From Dethiobacter sp. (GTDB taxonomy: Bacteria > Bacillota > Dethiobacteria > Dethiobacterales > Dethiobacteraceae), in the NCBI GenBank assembly GCA_018335875.1, contig JAGXRN010000042.1:1-64000 (forward strand): a stretch of 64,000 nt of DNA. The letters run 5' to 3'. Below are positions 17,106-26,268 of this stretch, in pieces; position 1 is the first letter of the stretch; each line of letters opens with the position of its first letter. The translations under genes were made by a program, and so were the position numbers. The notes beneath the pieces are model-generated. The model did not search any database. It was not told the DNA's origin and saw only the letters and a list, made by a program, of their open reading frames with translations.

Positions 17106-18104
17106 TCATTGATAAGAAGGAGAAAGTAGTTCAGCCAATGACACAGGCTCAAGCCCTCTTTGCCTCAAACCGGGGATGACCTGTCTTAGAAATTCCGCGG
17201 TCTGGGCTGTGGGGTGCATTAAGATCAGGCTGCCCCCGGCTGCATTATCAAGGATTTTTTCCAGCATATTTTCCACTCCGGGAAGTTTCCAGTCAACGGT
17301 GTCCACAGTCCACATAATAACTCTCATATTTTCCAGGGCTGCCGCTTTTAACACATTTTCACTGAGTTCACCTTTGTGAGGGCTAAAAAACTGTGTTCTC
17401 ACACCGCAGACCGAGAATACAGTCTCGTTGCACCGGCTTATCTGTTCACGGGCTGCCTCAATGCTCATGGCGCCCATAGCAGCTGCGTCTGAATCCCCGT
17501 GATTGGCAAGCTCAAAACCGGCATCTCGTATTGCCAGTGCCATTTCACCAAACTGCCTCACCCATCTGCCAACCAGGAAAAAAGACGCCCCCACTTTTTC
17601 TTCCTTCAGCACATCCAGCATTGCGGGCAAGTACTCATTTCCCCAGGCAACATTAATCAGAAAAGTTACCTGTTGCTTAGCGGGGTTGCCACGGAACACC
17701 GCCAGTTCGGGAAAGTCGCTAAGCCTGACTTGAGCAGGAACCTGCTTTAGCACAGCCTCAATTGACTCCCCTCTTTTTGCTCTCAATATTGCGTCCACAG
17801 TGCTGTCTATATCAACTCCATACCCATTCAGGTCGGGAATAACGCCACCGAACTCTTTGTCCGGCACTGCGTCCACAGGCTTCACATGCATGGCCCTGGC
17901 CACCCCTGTAACAACTGCCCTCGCCTCTTCAGGCAGCATACCCCCTACATCACTGCCCTGAAATGTGACATTTTTTTTAACGCTGTAAAAATAGCGGCGC
18001 AGATACTTGCTGCCTCCGCTCAATGCTGTGGGCAGAATACAGGCGATAAGTATTAAACTGAATACCCTTTTTCCGCACAGCGCCCTAAAATAACGGTAGC
18101 GCAT
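17106..18104 (-). CDS. YlxY-like polysaccharide deacetylase-fold protein, active site altered
   Basis: A 332-residue membrane-anchored protein. An N-terminal helix and a ~110-residue domain like that of the neighbouring VanW protein precede a NodB-type deacetylase domain (from ~150). The first motif reads FLINVAWGNE, as in YlxY. The metal motif is NHGDSDA where active enzymes have HSxxH, and RPPYG is replaced by FSPHKG; DTVDW and LMHPT remain. Deacetylation activity is therefore doubtful. In Bacillus ylxY follows pnp; here an ABC importer and a second deacetylase lie between. Confidence 0.82.
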   Translation of the reverse strand: MRYRYFRALCGKRVFSLILIACILPTALSGGSKYLRRYFYSVKKNVTFQGSDVGGMLPEEARAVVTGVARAMHVKPVDAVPDKEFGGVIPDLNGYGVDIDSTVDAILRAKRGESIEAVLKQVPAQVRLSDFPELAVFRGNPAKQQVTFLINVAWGNEYLPAMLDVLKEEKVGASFFLVGRWVRQFGEMALAIRDAGFELANHGDSDAAAMGAMSIEAAREQISRCNETVFSVCGVRTQFFSPHKGELSENVLKAAALENMRVIMWTVDTVDWKLPGVENMLEKILDNAAGGSLILMHPTAQTAEFLRQVIPGLRQRGLEPVSLAELLSPSYQ

Positions 18105-18119
18105 GATAGAGCCTCCAAT

Positions 18120-18851
18120 TCAATTCATTTCAGCCAACTCCAGCAGCTGTGACACTGTCAGTATACTGTAATCTTTCATCCTCAAGCCCTGGATTATAAG
18201 AGGCAGCGCGTCCACTGCCTGGGTGGAACTTGTATGAAACATGATGATAGCGCCTTTATGAAGGTTTTTAATCACCCTGGACACAATCTGATCCACTCCC
18301 GGGTTAAGCCAATCGTGGGGATCAATGCTCCATAGGACTGTGGTATAGCCCCTGTCGTTTGCATAATTATACACCTGCTGGTTGACCTCACCGTAAGGAG
18401 GGCGAAACAGAAAGGCTTGGCAATTCAATTCCTCCCGCAACGTTTCTTCCATTAGCCGGAATTCACGTGCCAGTTCCTCATCCTTAAGGCCTGTCAACAC
18501 CTGGTGATTCTGGCTGTGCTGTCCTATTTCATGACCGCGTATTAATATCTCACGCGCCAGGTCCGGGTTATACCTCACCCAGTTACCTGTGAGAAAAAAA
18601 GTAGCGCGGACCTGGTAACGGTCAAGCACATCTAAGATCCTGCCGGTTTCCGCAGGTTCCCACACTGCATCAAAGGTAAGCGCAACCACGTTTTGACTGG
18701 TCCTGACCCTGTAGAGTGCTCCCTTGGTACTTGGAGAAAATACATCGCTCAGTATTTGGTTGTGCAGAAGTATTGCCAGTGACAACAATGTAACGGCTAA
18801 AAATATACATATTTTTAACTTCCGCTTGCGCCGGCGTTCTTCCCTGGACAA
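18120..18851 (-). CDS. Polysaccharide deacetylase (PdaB/PgdA family)
   Basis: A 243-residue protein with a basic N-terminus, one membrane anchor and a NodB domain. The motifs look functional: TFDAVWE, HSQNH (zinc ligands), RPPYGE, DPHDW and MFHTS. It probably removes N-acetyl groups from peptidoglycan or a related polymer outside the membrane. The DAVW variant of motif 1 is seen in sporulation-related PdaB-like proteins. TTG start behind AAGGTGAAAC. The stop lies 15 bp before the altered deacetylase gene, so the two are likely cotranscribed. Confidence 0.88.
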   Translation of the reverse strand: MSREERRRKRKLKICIFLAVTLLSLAILLHNQILSDVFSPSTKGALYRVRTSQNVVALTFDAVWEPAETGRILDVLDRYQVRATFFLTGNWVRYNPDLAREILIRGHEIGQHSQNHQVLTGLKDEELAREFRLMEETLREELNCQAFLFRPPYGEVNQQVYNYANDRGYTTVLWSIDPHDWLNPGVDQIVSRVIKNLHKGAIIMFHTSSTQAVDALPLIIQGLRMKDYSILTVSQLLELAEMN

Positions 18852-18912
18852 AGTTTCACCTTCTTTTTTGGCTGGCTATAGAATCTTATGCGACCTGCCG
18901 CATAAAAATGCT

Positions 18913-18936
18913 GAGAACCCGCATGCGCGGGTTCTC
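18913..18936 (-). terminator. Terminator after the ABC importer operon
   Basis: GAGAACCCGC (18913-18922) pairs with GCGGGTTCTC (18927-18936) around a 4-nt loop. On the minus strand it is followed by AGCATTTTTATG. It separates the importer from the deacetylases. Confidence 0.75.
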
Positions 18937-18949
18937 TTTAATAAAATCA

Positions 18950-19765
18950 TCAGTGTCTTTGACCCACTATAATTTTCTCCAGGAACACTATGGACTGGTA
19001 CATGATAGCTGCAGCGACTGCCAGGATAATAACACTGGTCATCACCAGGTCAAGCCTGAACACCTGGCCCCCATATACAATTAAATAACCAAGACCGGCC
19101 CTTGATACAAGGAACTCCCCAACTATCACACCGACCCAGGACAGGCCCACATTTATTTTTAAGGCCGCGATGATAGTTGGCACACTTGCCGGAAGTATCA
19201 CCTTGGATAGCACCTGTATCTTTGTGGCTCCGAAAGTTCTCAGAAGTTTAACTTTTTCCGTATCTACCTGGGCAAAGCCCGAGTGTACACTTAGTATGGT
19301 GACCACCAACGATATAAACAGCGCCATCGCTATGATGGCAGTCATCCCCTGGCCTATCCAGACTATTATAATTGGGGCAAGGGCTATTTTAGGCAGACTG
19401 TTTAAAATAACCAGATACGGCTCAAGCACCCTCGAAAGAAAATCCGACCACCAAAGCAGCACAGCAACTCCAGTGCCGATAACAGTGCCCAGTGTGAATC
19501 CCACCACTGTCTCAAAAACAGTGATTCCTATATGTCTGTATAAATCCCCTCCGTTATGAAGTGAAATAAGCGTTTTTACAACTCTGGACGGCTGGCTGGT
19601 AATAAAAGGGTCAATCAGCCTCCAATTGGCTGCCGCTTCCCACAATATAATAATCCCAACCAGCAGCAGTGCCTGGGCCGCAACTATCTTGATCCTGTAC
19701 AGCTTCCTGTTGCGGAGGTACTCACGGTGCTCTGCAGAGACGTCAGGAGTCGGCACTTCAGACAT
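18950..19765 (-). CDS. ABC transporter permease, SsuC/TauC type
   Basis: A 271-residue inner-membrane permease with six predicted helices and the binding-protein-dependent signature near residue 170 (LRTFGATKIQVLSKVILPAS, the EAA loop). Family members import sulfonates, taurine, nitrate or thiamine precursors. The ATG at 19765 is chosen because longer frames would overlap the ATPase gene more deeply; it still overlaps its end by 8 bp, which indicates coupling. Confidence 0.88.
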   Translation of the reverse strand: MSEVPTPDVSAEHREYLRNRKLYRIKIVAAQALLLVGIIILWEAAANWRLIDPFITSQPSRVVKTLISLHNGGDLYRHIGITVFETVVGFTLGTVIGTGVAVLLWWSDFLSRVLEPYLVILNSLPKIALAPIIIVWIGQGMTAIIAMALFISLVVTILSVHSGFAQVDTEKVKLLRTFGATKIQVLSKVILPASVPTIIAALKINVGLSWVGVIVGEFLVSRAGLGYLIVYGGQVFRLDLVMTSVIILAVAAAIMYQSIVFLEKIIVGQRH

Positions 19766-20531
19766 GCACATCCAACTCCTTCCATATCTTGTTGAAGTAA
19801 TCTTTAAATTCAAGGGCTTCGCGGCATTTTATGGGCGTTTTTTCGCTGCAGGTCAAAGCTATGTGATGAATGTTTTTAATCATGCCGGGCCTTTTGGTAA
19901 GTACAACAACCCTTTCAGCCATACTGATTGCTTCAGCTATGTCGTGTGTCACCAACACCGCTGTTTTATTTTCCCTGGAAATTATCTGTTTAACCTCATC
20001 GGCTACAACAAGCCTGGTCTGGTAGTCAAGCGCTGAGAATGCCTCATCAAGGAGCAAAAGCTCCGGATTGATGGCCAGTGTCCTTATCAGGGCAACTCTC
20101 TGCCTCATCCCGCCTGAAAGCTGACTTGGGTAGGAGTTTCTGAATTCATACAGTCCGTATTTTGTAAGTAACTCTTCTGCATAACCCCTGGAATGTTTGT
20201 CAACTTTTTTCTGTACCTCAAGGCCAAGCAGGACATTTTTCCAGATTGTGCGCCATTCAAACAGACGGTCGCTTTGGGGCATATAGCCCACCAGAGAGGT
20301 GGGGCCCTGCACAGTTTTATTATTGATGCAGATTTCCCCTGAGGCGGGCTTAATCAATCCGGCAACCATGTTAAGCAATGTGGACTTACCGCAGCCGCTC
20401 GGCCCTACAATACTGACAAACTCGCCCTCCATTATTTCCAGGGAAATATTTCCCAGAGCCTTAATTTCACCTGCCGGGCTGTGGAACGTCATAGACAGTT
20501 TTTTTATTTCTACAAGCGGCCCCGCCCTCAT
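19758..20531 (-). CDS. ABC transporter ATPase, SsuB/TauB type
   Basis: A 257-residue ATPase with Walker A GPSGCGKST, Q-loop GYMPQSD, signature LSGGMRQRV, Walker B LLLLDEAFSAL and the H-loop LVTHD. It drives the adjoining permease. The ATG at 20531 is used because AGGGGGG is correctly spaced before it and the substrate-binding gene ends at 20553. Substrate specificity cannot be read from the ATPase. Confidence 0.92.
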   Translation of the reverse strand: MRAGPLVEIKKLSMTFHSPAGEIKALGNISLEIMEGEFVSIVGPSGCGKSTLLNMVAGLIKPASGEICINNKTVQGPTSLVGYMPQSDRLFEWRTIWKNVLLGLEVQKKVDKHSRGYAEELLTKYGLYEFRNSYPSQLSGGMRQRVALIRTLAINPELLLLDEAFSALDYQTRLVVADEVKQIISRENKTAVLVTHDIAEAISMAERVVVLTKRPGMIKNIHHIALTCSEKTPIKCREALEFKDYFNKIWKELDVHV

Positions 20532-20552
20532 TTGCTCCCCCCTTTCAGACAT

Positions 20553-21560
20553 TTACCTGATAATTTTACTTGCCTGTTGTGCAAAGCTGTTGTTTACCAG
20601 TTTGTCATAAGGTGCTCTCTTATCAAGCTCCCCCGCGGTTTCCATTACATCCTGCAGCCTGTTAAACGACTCTTCAGTAAAGAAAGGAGTCTTGGACCAG
20701 GCGTCTATTTCTTTATAGCGCTTTGCAACACCGGTGAGTACTGATTCATTGCTGTCAGGGAAAAAGGACTTGATAGCAGCAGCAATTGCCTCCGGCGATT
20801 GCGCCTCAACCCAAAGCTGCCCGCGATAGATGGCGTTGGTAAATTTCTGTATGAGCTCCGGGTTCTTTTCAATCAGGCTCTTGCGTGCACAAAATACTGT
20901 ATAGGGAATTTCCCCGCTCTCCTCACCAACTGAGGCAACTACATATCCCGCACCCTCTGTTTCAAGGGCAGTGGCCACAGGCTCAAACAAAGTAACATAG
21001 TCACCCTCACCGCCTGTAAATGCGCCCGCCATCAAAGCAAACTGGATATGTGTAAGTACTTCCACATCGACTCCGGGATAAATGCCATGGTTTTTTAAGA
21101 CATATTCCAAAGTCATAAGCGGCACGCCTCCTTTGCGTCCGCCTATAATTGTCTTACCCCTGACTCTCTCCCACTTAAAATTTGGGTCAGGTTCACGGGC
21201 CATGAGAAATGAGCCGTCTCTTTTTGTCAGTTGTGCGAAATTAACAGCATAGTCATCCTGCCCCTGGTTAAACACATAGATACTCGCCTCCGGGCCCATA
21301 AAGCCGATATCCGCCTGCCCTGAAAGGATGGCGGTCATCACTTTATCCGCACCCTGGCCCGTAGTCAGCTCCAGGCTTATACCCTCATCTTCGAAATAGC
21401 CAAGACTAATGGCCGCATACATTGGCGCGTAGAACACAGAACGTGTGACTTCATTCAACCTGATTTTTGCCAGATCCTGCTTTTTACCGCAGCCTCCTGA
21501 AGCAAAGGCCACCAACACCACAATCATTAACACCGACAGCAAACATAAATACTTTTTCAA
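20553..21560 (-). CDS. ABC transporter substrate-binding lipoprotein, SsuA/NMT1-like
   Basis: A 335-residue lipoprotein. The signal peptide ends in a lipobox (ASGGC), followed by an SsuA/THI5-like domain (YAPMYAAISLGYFEDEGISL; GQADIGFMGPEAS). It captures the ligand for the permease and ATPase just downstream. The TTG at 21560 is chosen, with GGAGG six bases upstream; a TTG at 21581 has no site. I looked for a TPP riboswitch upstream and saw none, so a thiamine-precursor role is not supported. Ligand unknown. Confidence 0.88.
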   Translation of the reverse strand: MKKYLCLLSVLMIVVLVAFASGGCGKKQDLAKIRLNEVTRSVFYAPMYAAISLGYFEDEGISLELTTGQGADKVMTAILSGQADIGFMGPEASIYVFNQGQDDYAVNFAQLTKRDGSFLMAREPDPNFKWERVRGKTIIGGRKGGVPLMTLEYVLKNHGIYPGVDVEVLTHIQFALMAGAFTGGEGDYVTLFEPVATALETEGAGYVVASVGEESGEIPYTVFCARKSLIEKNPELIQKFTNAIYRGQLWVEAQSPEAIAAAIKSFFPDSNESVLTGVAKRYKEIDAWSKTPFFTEESFNRLQDVMETAGELDKRAPYDKLVNNSFAQQASKIIR

Positions 21561-21654
21561 GAAAACCCTCCTCGCTTTCAATTAGAATCTTTATACTATA
21601 ATATTACTGCAGCGCAGTTCTGTTACGGTTAACAGCCGGCCGCATTCGTAAAAT

Positions 21655-21692
21655 AGCTAAGGCCCTTTCCCGGCAGGAAGAGGGCCTTAGCT
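21655..21692 (-). terminator. Second hairpin downstream of pnp
   Basis: AGCTAAGGCCCT (21655-21666) pairs perfectly with AGGGCCTTAGCT (21681-21692). The minus-strand tail is ATTTTACG. It is a back-up terminator, or an mRNA 3'-end stabiliser, behind the main pnp terminator. Confidence 0.6.
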
Positions 21693-21711
21693 ATAACTCA
21701 AAATTGTCCTC

Positions 21712-21743
21712 AAAAAAAAGACATAAACCAAACGGTTTATGTC
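21712..21743 (-). terminator. Terminator of pnp, containing the stop codon
   Basis: GACATAAACC (21720-21729) pairs with GGTTTATGTC (21734-21743), followed on the minus strand by eight T. The pnp TAA is inside the stem. Confidence 0.9.
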
Positions 21744-23917
21744 CTTCTGGGCGGGCGGCGGTCGCGGTCGTTAAAGGGGCGCCTGCCGCCTGGGCGGTCA
21801 TCTCTCTTGGGCACAGCTTCTTCTTCCACCATTTCCCCGTGCTCGTTTGGTATGGCGGCACGGCGGGACAGGTCGATTCTGCCTCGGTCATCGATGCCTA
21901 TTACCTTAACTTGTATTTCGTCTCCGAGATTGACAACATCTTCGGTTTTCCCGACGCGCTCGTGAGCAAGCCGTGAAATGTGGACTAAACCTTCCTTGCC
22001 CGGGAGTATCTCGACAAAAGCCCCATACTTTTCCACTCGGGTCACTTTGCCAAGGTATAATTCGCCGGGTTCAACCGATTTGGTCAGGCCCTCAATCATT
22101 TGTACAGCCTTTTTGCCGCTTTCAGGATTAACTGCTGCAATGTAGATGGTGCCATCGGGCTCAATATCAATATCACAATCAGTTTCTGCCACTATCTTAT
22201 TGATCATTTTGCCGCCTGGGCCGATAACATCTCTTATTTTATCGGGGTCAATATGCATTGTAATGATACGGGGCGCGTATGGCGACAGATCGTCCCGCGG
22301 CTCTGGAATCACTGCAAGCATCTTTTCCAGTATGTACATATATCCGGCCTTGGCCTGAGCCAGAGCCTGCGCCAGTATGTTGCGGTCGAGGCCCTTTATT
22401 TTTATGTCCATTTGCAGAGCAGTTATCCCATCGCGTGTTCCTGCCACTTTAAAGTCCATATCGCCGAGGAAATCTTCCATGCCCTGGATATCTGTAAGAA
22501 TAGCCACTTTATCTTCCTCTTTAATCAGGCCCATTGCTATGCCTGAAACCGGTTTTTTAATTGGTACCCCGGCATCCATCATGGATAGTGTGGAGGCGCA
22601 GACACTGCCCATTGAGGTGGAGCCGTTAGACTCCAGGACTTCTGAGACAAGCCTGATGGTATAGGGGAAATCGTCAGTTGATGGAATCATGGGTAACAGC
22701 GCTTTTTCTGCCAAAGCACCGTGGCCTATATCCCGCCTGCCGGGGCCACGCATGAAGCCGGCCTCACCCACACTGTAGGGTGGGAAATTATAGTGGTGCA
22801 TATAACGCTTTGATTCTTCAAGGCCAAGCCCGTCCAACCTCTGTACGTCGCCTGGAGCGCCGAGGGTACATATATTCAGCACCTGTGTCTGGCCGCGGGT
22901 AAAAAGGCCGGAACCGTGGGTCCTTGGCAGGACACCCACCTCGCAGGAAATCTTGCGCACCTCGTCTGTTTTACGGCCGTCCGGTCGGATTCCTTCACTG
23001 AGAATCATTGTGCGCATGGTTTCCTTAACCAGCCTGTCATAGACAACGCGCACATCCCTGTCATTATCAGGATATTTTTCGGAAAAATATGCCTTTGCTT
23101 CCTTCTTTAAATCACTGATAGCGGTTTCGCGTTCGTGCTTCTCGATGATGCGCACTGCCTGTCCGATACGCTCACTGCAAAAAGCACGCAACTCAAGTGA
23201 AATAGCTGCATCAGGCTCAAAAGCTATAACAGCCATTTTTTCTGGTTGCAGTTCACTGATAATTTTGTTCTGTACTGCGACTATCTGCCTGTTGGCTTCA
23301 TATCCCGCCATAATTGCCTCCAGGATTTCTTCTTCTGTGAGTTCGTTTGCGGCGGCTTCCACCATCATAATTGCATCATCTGTGCTTGCCACCACCAGAT
23401 GCAACCTTGATTCCTCAGCCTGCTGTTGGTTGGGGTTAATAACCGGCTTACCGTCGATCCAGCCCACAACAACCGCACCTATGGGGCCGGCAAAGGGAAT
23501 ATTGGAAACGGAGAGTGCGGCAGATGCCCCGCAGATGGCCAAAACTTCAGGCGGGCTGTCCTGGTCTACGGACATTACTGTGGCCACAATATGTACTGCA
23601 TTGCGGAACTCTTTGGGGAAAAGAGGTCGAATCGGACGGTCAGTTAAACGGTCAGTTAAAATAGCCCTTTCGGTGGGCCGGCTCTCTCTTTTTATAAAGC
23701 CGCCGGGTATCTTACCTACGGCATACAGCCTCTCTTCGTAGTCCACTGTGAGTGGGAAAAAGTCTATGCCCTCACGGGGCTCTGCAGCGGCCGTAGCAGT
23801 AACAAGCAGCACTGTGTCTCCATAGCGAATCAGTACAGAGCCGTTTGCCTGTTTTGCCAGCCTGCCTACCTCAAAGCTCAGTTCCCTGCCAAAAAAGTCC
23901 AGGGAGTATTTTTTCAT
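21737..23917 (-). CDS. pnp: Polyribonucleotide nucleotidyltransferase (PNPase)
   Basis: A 726-residue phosphorolytic 3'-5' exoribonuclease in the mRNA-decay machinery. It has two RNase PH domains ([20 protein letters not shown] early; GSLFTRGQT-like [11 protein letters not shown] near 345), the linking helical domain, a KH domain ([11 protein letters not shown] near 560) and an S1 domain ([20 protein letters not shown] near 630). The tail is Arg/Asp-rich. Length is normal. GAGAGGAT precedes the ATG. It follows rpsO as in most bacteria. Confidence 0.97.
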   Translation of the reverse strand: MKKYSLDFFGRELSFEVGRLAKQANGSVLIRYGDTVLLVTATAAAEPREGIDFFPLTVDYEERLYAVGKIPGGFIKRESRPTERAILTDRLTDRPIRPLFPKEFRNAVHIVATVMSVDQDSPPEVLAICGASAALSVSNIPFAGPIGAVVVGWIDGKPVINPNQQQAEESRLHLVVASTDDAIMMVEAAANELTEEEILEAIMAGYEANRQIVAVQNKIISELQPEKMAVIAFEPDAAISLELRAFCSERIGQAVRIIEKHERETAISDLKKEAKAYFSEKYPDNDRDVRVVYDRLVKETMRTMILSEGIRPDGRKTDEVRKISCEVGVLPRTHGSGLFTRGQTQVLNICTLGAPGDVQRLDGLGLEESKRYMHHYNFPPYSVGEAGFMRGPGRRDIGHGALAEKALLPMIPSTDDFPYTIRLVSEVLESNGSTSMGSVCASTLSMMDAGVPIKKPVSGIAMGLIKEEDKVAILTDIQGMEDFLGDMDFKVAGTRDGITALQMDIKIKGLDRNILAQALAQAKAGYMYILEKMLAVIPEPRDDLSPYAPRIITMHIDPDKIRDVIGPGGKMINKIVAETDCDIDIEPDGTIYIAAVNPESGKKAVQMIEGLTKSVEPGELYLGKVTRVEKYGAFVEILPGKEGLVHISRLAHERVGKTEDVVNLGDEIQVKVIGIDDRGRIDLSRRAAIPNEHGEMVEEEAVPKRDDRPGGRRPFNDRDRRPPRRT

Positions 23918-23944
23918 TTACGACATCCTCTCTGTTGTGCTAAT

Positions 23945-23972
23945 AAAAAAGCGGGGTTTCCCCCGCTTTTTT
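23945..23972 (-). terminator. Terminator between rpsO and pnp
   Basis: AAAAAAGCGGGG (23945-23956) and CCCCGCTTTTTT (23961-23972) form a perfect stem with a 4-nt loop. It probably allows partial read-through to pnp, or an RNase site. Confidence 0.85.
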
Positions 23973-24000
23973 ATTGCATTTTTTTACTGAGGGAAAAAAA

Positions 24001-24270
24001 CTACTTACGAAGCTGAAGCTTTGCTAAAATGGTGCGATAACGCTCGGCATCAATTTTTTTCAGGTAGTTTAGCATGCCTCTGCGCTGGCCAACCATTTTC
24101 AGCAGTCCTCGCCGCGAATGGTGGTCTTTCTTATGTTCCTTGAGATGCTCAGTCAGGTAGTTTATCCTTTCAGTAAGGAGAGCTATCTGCACTTCAGGTG
24201 ACCCTGTGTCGCTTTCATGCAAGCGGAACTTCTCAATTAAACCCTGCTTGCGCACTGTGTCAAGGCTCAT
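24001..24270 (-). CDS. rpsO: 30S ribosomal protein S15
   Basis: An 89-residue S15, binding 16S rRNA helices 20-22. The sequence has the family's [19 protein letters not shown] and [16 protein letters not shown]. Length is exactly typical. AAAGGAGGTG precedes the ATG. A good SigmaA promoter lies 90-115 bp upstream, and the ~90-nt leader could carry an S15 autoregulation site, though no specific fold was established. Confidence 0.98.
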   Translation of the reverse strand: MSLDTVRKQGLIEKFRLHESDTGSPEVQIALLTERINYLTEHLKEHKKDHHSRRGLLKMVGQRRGMLNYLKKIDAERYRTILAKLQLRK

Positions 24271-24358
24271 AATTTCACCTCCTTTTTTATTTAATTAACC
24301 CCCAGAGCCAAGATAAACGCCGGAGAATCGATTATCCGAGCTATAGGTTGCAGACATC

Positions 24359-24387
24359 ATTTTATCATAATGAAAACCCGTTGGCAA
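24359..24387 (-). promoter_or_regulatory. SigmaA promoter of rpsO inside the ribF 3' end
   Basis: Minus strand: TTGCCA, 17-bp spacer, TAAAAT. The -35 box lies within the last codons of ribF. Confidence 0.7.
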
Positions 24388-25360
24388 CATTTGATACCCT
24401 GTTTTTACTGCCATACTTGCGCGCTATCAAACGGCGCGCTCTGACAACATCATTTTTAATCTGCTCGGTTAGCTCTTCCGGTCCGGTAAACATTTTCTCT
24501 TCTCTAATTTTTTGTAGAAAGCGGACATTTAATTCTCTGCCGTAAAGATTTTTTTTAAGATCAAGAAGGTGCACTTCAACGGATGGCTCTCCTTTGCAGA
24601 AAGTGGGACGCTTTCCTACATTGGTCAGTGCCCAGAACTGTTCTTTTTGCCCTTCCTCTGCGGTAAAACTGACCCGGGTCAGGTAGACGCCATGGCCCAG
24701 GCTTATCACATCCGGTGATGTGAGCACATTGGCAGTGGGAAAGCCAAGCTGACGTCCTCGCCCGTCACCGTGGACCACAGTTCCCCGCAGGCAGAAGGAG
24801 TAGCCCAGCATATCCCCGGCTTCTTCCACCCTGCCCATGGACAAAAGAGCTCGAATCCTTGAACTTGCCACAGGCGCCCCGCTCTTCTCAACCGGATTTA
24901 TCACCTGGACGGAAAAACCATGCTCAGCCCCGAGGCGCACCAAATCTGCAGGTTTGCCCTGGCCTCTCCAGCCAAAGGAATAATTAAACCCTACCACAAC
25001 ACCGCTCACAGACAGTTCTTCTTTTAGAATCCTTCTGGCGAAATCATCAGGTTTTAATTGTGCAAATTCAGGAGTGAAGGGATGGGTAATAATGTAATCA
25101 ACTCCCGCTTCCCCCAGTAATCCCATCCTGTCCTCAAAAGTAAGCAGCAAGGCAGGGGACCTTTCAGGTGCCAGTACCTGCAGGGGATGGGGGTTGAAAA
25201 TCAACACTGCACTGCAGGCGCCAGGCTCTGCGGCCGACTCCACTGTAGCACTTATTATTTTTTTGTGTCCAAGATGGACCCCGTCGAAGTTGCCAAGTGC
25301 TAAAAACAACGGGCCTTGGTGTAATTTTCTTAGTGACACGATCCCACTGACTACTTGCAT
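24365..25360 (-). CDS. ribF: Bifunctional riboflavin kinase / FAD synthetase
   Basis: A 331-residue enzyme that phosphorylates riboflavin to FMN and adenylylates FMN to FAD. The N-terminal nucleotidyltransferase domain has GNFDGVHLGHK; the C-terminal riboflavin kinase domain has LGFPTANV and PSVEVHLLDLKKNLYG. Length and domain order are standard. It lies 16 bp downstream of truB, the usual truB-ribF-rpsO order. Confidence 0.96.
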   Translation of the reverse strand: MQVVSGIVSLRKLHQGPLFLALGNFDGVHLGHKKIISATVESAAEPGACSAVLIFNPHPLQVLAPERSPALLLTFEDRMGLLGEAGVDYIITHPFTPEFAQLKPDDFARRILKEELSVSGVVVGFNYSFGWRGQGKPADLVRLGAEHGFSVQVINPVEKSGAPVASSRIRALLSMGRVEEAGDMLGYSFCLRGTVVHGDGRGRQLGFPTANVLTSPDVISLGHGVYLTRVSFTAEEGQKEQFWALTNVGKRPTFCKGEPSVEVHLLDLKKNLYGRELNVRFLQKIREEKMFTGPEELTEQIKNDVVRARRLIARKYGSKNRVSNVANGFSL

Positions 25361-25376
25361 TTTTATTACCCTCGCT

Positions 25377-26264
25377 CTATCCGGTGATAAATACTTTTTT
25401 AGGTTTTAACATTCCCTCCGACTGATAGGCAACAGCGAGCATTATCCCGTCCGTGCTGTAAACCCTGATTGGCAGTCCCTCAGGGTAGTCAGCTCCGGAT
25501 GTAATGGCACGGCCGTGTATTATACTTACGGCCTGCGCGGGAGTTGCCAGGAAGGAGGGATATTGATGCAAAGCAGTATCAAGTGGAAGAAAAGCTGTGT
25601 CCAGACAGCCATCATCCTGCAGCCCGGCTATTTCTTCCAGTGTATAGGAATTGTTCAGCACAAAAGGACCTACAGCTGTGCGGAGCAGAAATGACATGTG
25701 TCCGCACGTGCCAAGCCGCACTGCAATGTCTGTGCATAAAGTACGTATGTATGTGCCCCGCGAACAAACCACGTCAAAAAACAATTTATTACCGGCCAGG
25801 GCCAGTAACTTAAGCCGGTAAATAGTAATCTGCCTTGGCTCCCGGCTTACTGTTTCACCGCGGCGTGCCAGTTCGTACAACCTCACCCCGTCCCTGCGAA
25901 CTGCGGAATACATGGGAGGCACCTGGCTTGTCCTGCCAACGAACTGCTGCAGAATATGGCTGATATCGGATTCATTAAGCGGTGGTATTTCCATTTTACT
26001 GATTACTCTGCCGGAGGCGTCTTCGGTATCGGTGGCACTCCCCAGTGAAAGCTGGGCACGATATGTTTTATCCATCTCCAACACATACTCTGAAACGCGG
26101 GTGGCATTTCCCACACAAACAGGCAGTATTCCTGCAGCGCCGGGATCGAGGGTACCTGTATGCCCACACTGCTTAATTCCTGTCAGGCGCCGGATACAGC
26201 TGACAACATCGTGGGAAGTCATGCCGGGAGGTTTTAGTATGTTTAATATTCCGTCCATTGCCAT
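25377..26264 (-). CDS. truB: tRNA pseudouridine-55 synthase
   Basis: A 295-residue TruB that makes pseudouridine 55 in the T-loop of tRNA. The catalytic Asp is in GHTGTLDPGAAGILPVCVG, and the RNA-binding CSRGTYIRTL is present. The C-terminal PUA-like part is short, as in Gram-positives. It begins 4 bp after nrnA ends. GAGGGATTGAGCCG precedes the ATG. Confidence 0.96.
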   Translation of the reverse strand: MAMDGILNILKPPGMTSHDVVSCIRRLTGIKQCGHTGTLDPGAAGILPVCVGNATRVSEYVLEMDKTYRAQLSLGSATDTEDASGRVISKMEIPPLNESDISHILQQFVGRTSQVPPMYSAVRRDGVRLYELARRGETVSREPRQITIYRLKLLALAGNKLFFDVVCSRGTYIRTLCTDIAVRLGTCGHMSFLLRTAVGPFVLNNSYTLEEIAGLQDDGCLDTAFLPLDTALHQYPSFLATPAQAVSIIHGRAITSGADYPEGLPIRVYSTDGIMLAVAYQSEGMLKPKKVFITG

Positions 26265-26268
26265 CGGC

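Noticed and set aside
21561-21654. TPP riboswitch upstream of the SsuA/NMT1-like binding protein
   Set aside because: None of the conserved TPP-aptamer segments (CUGAGA, ACCUGA) were found in the leader.
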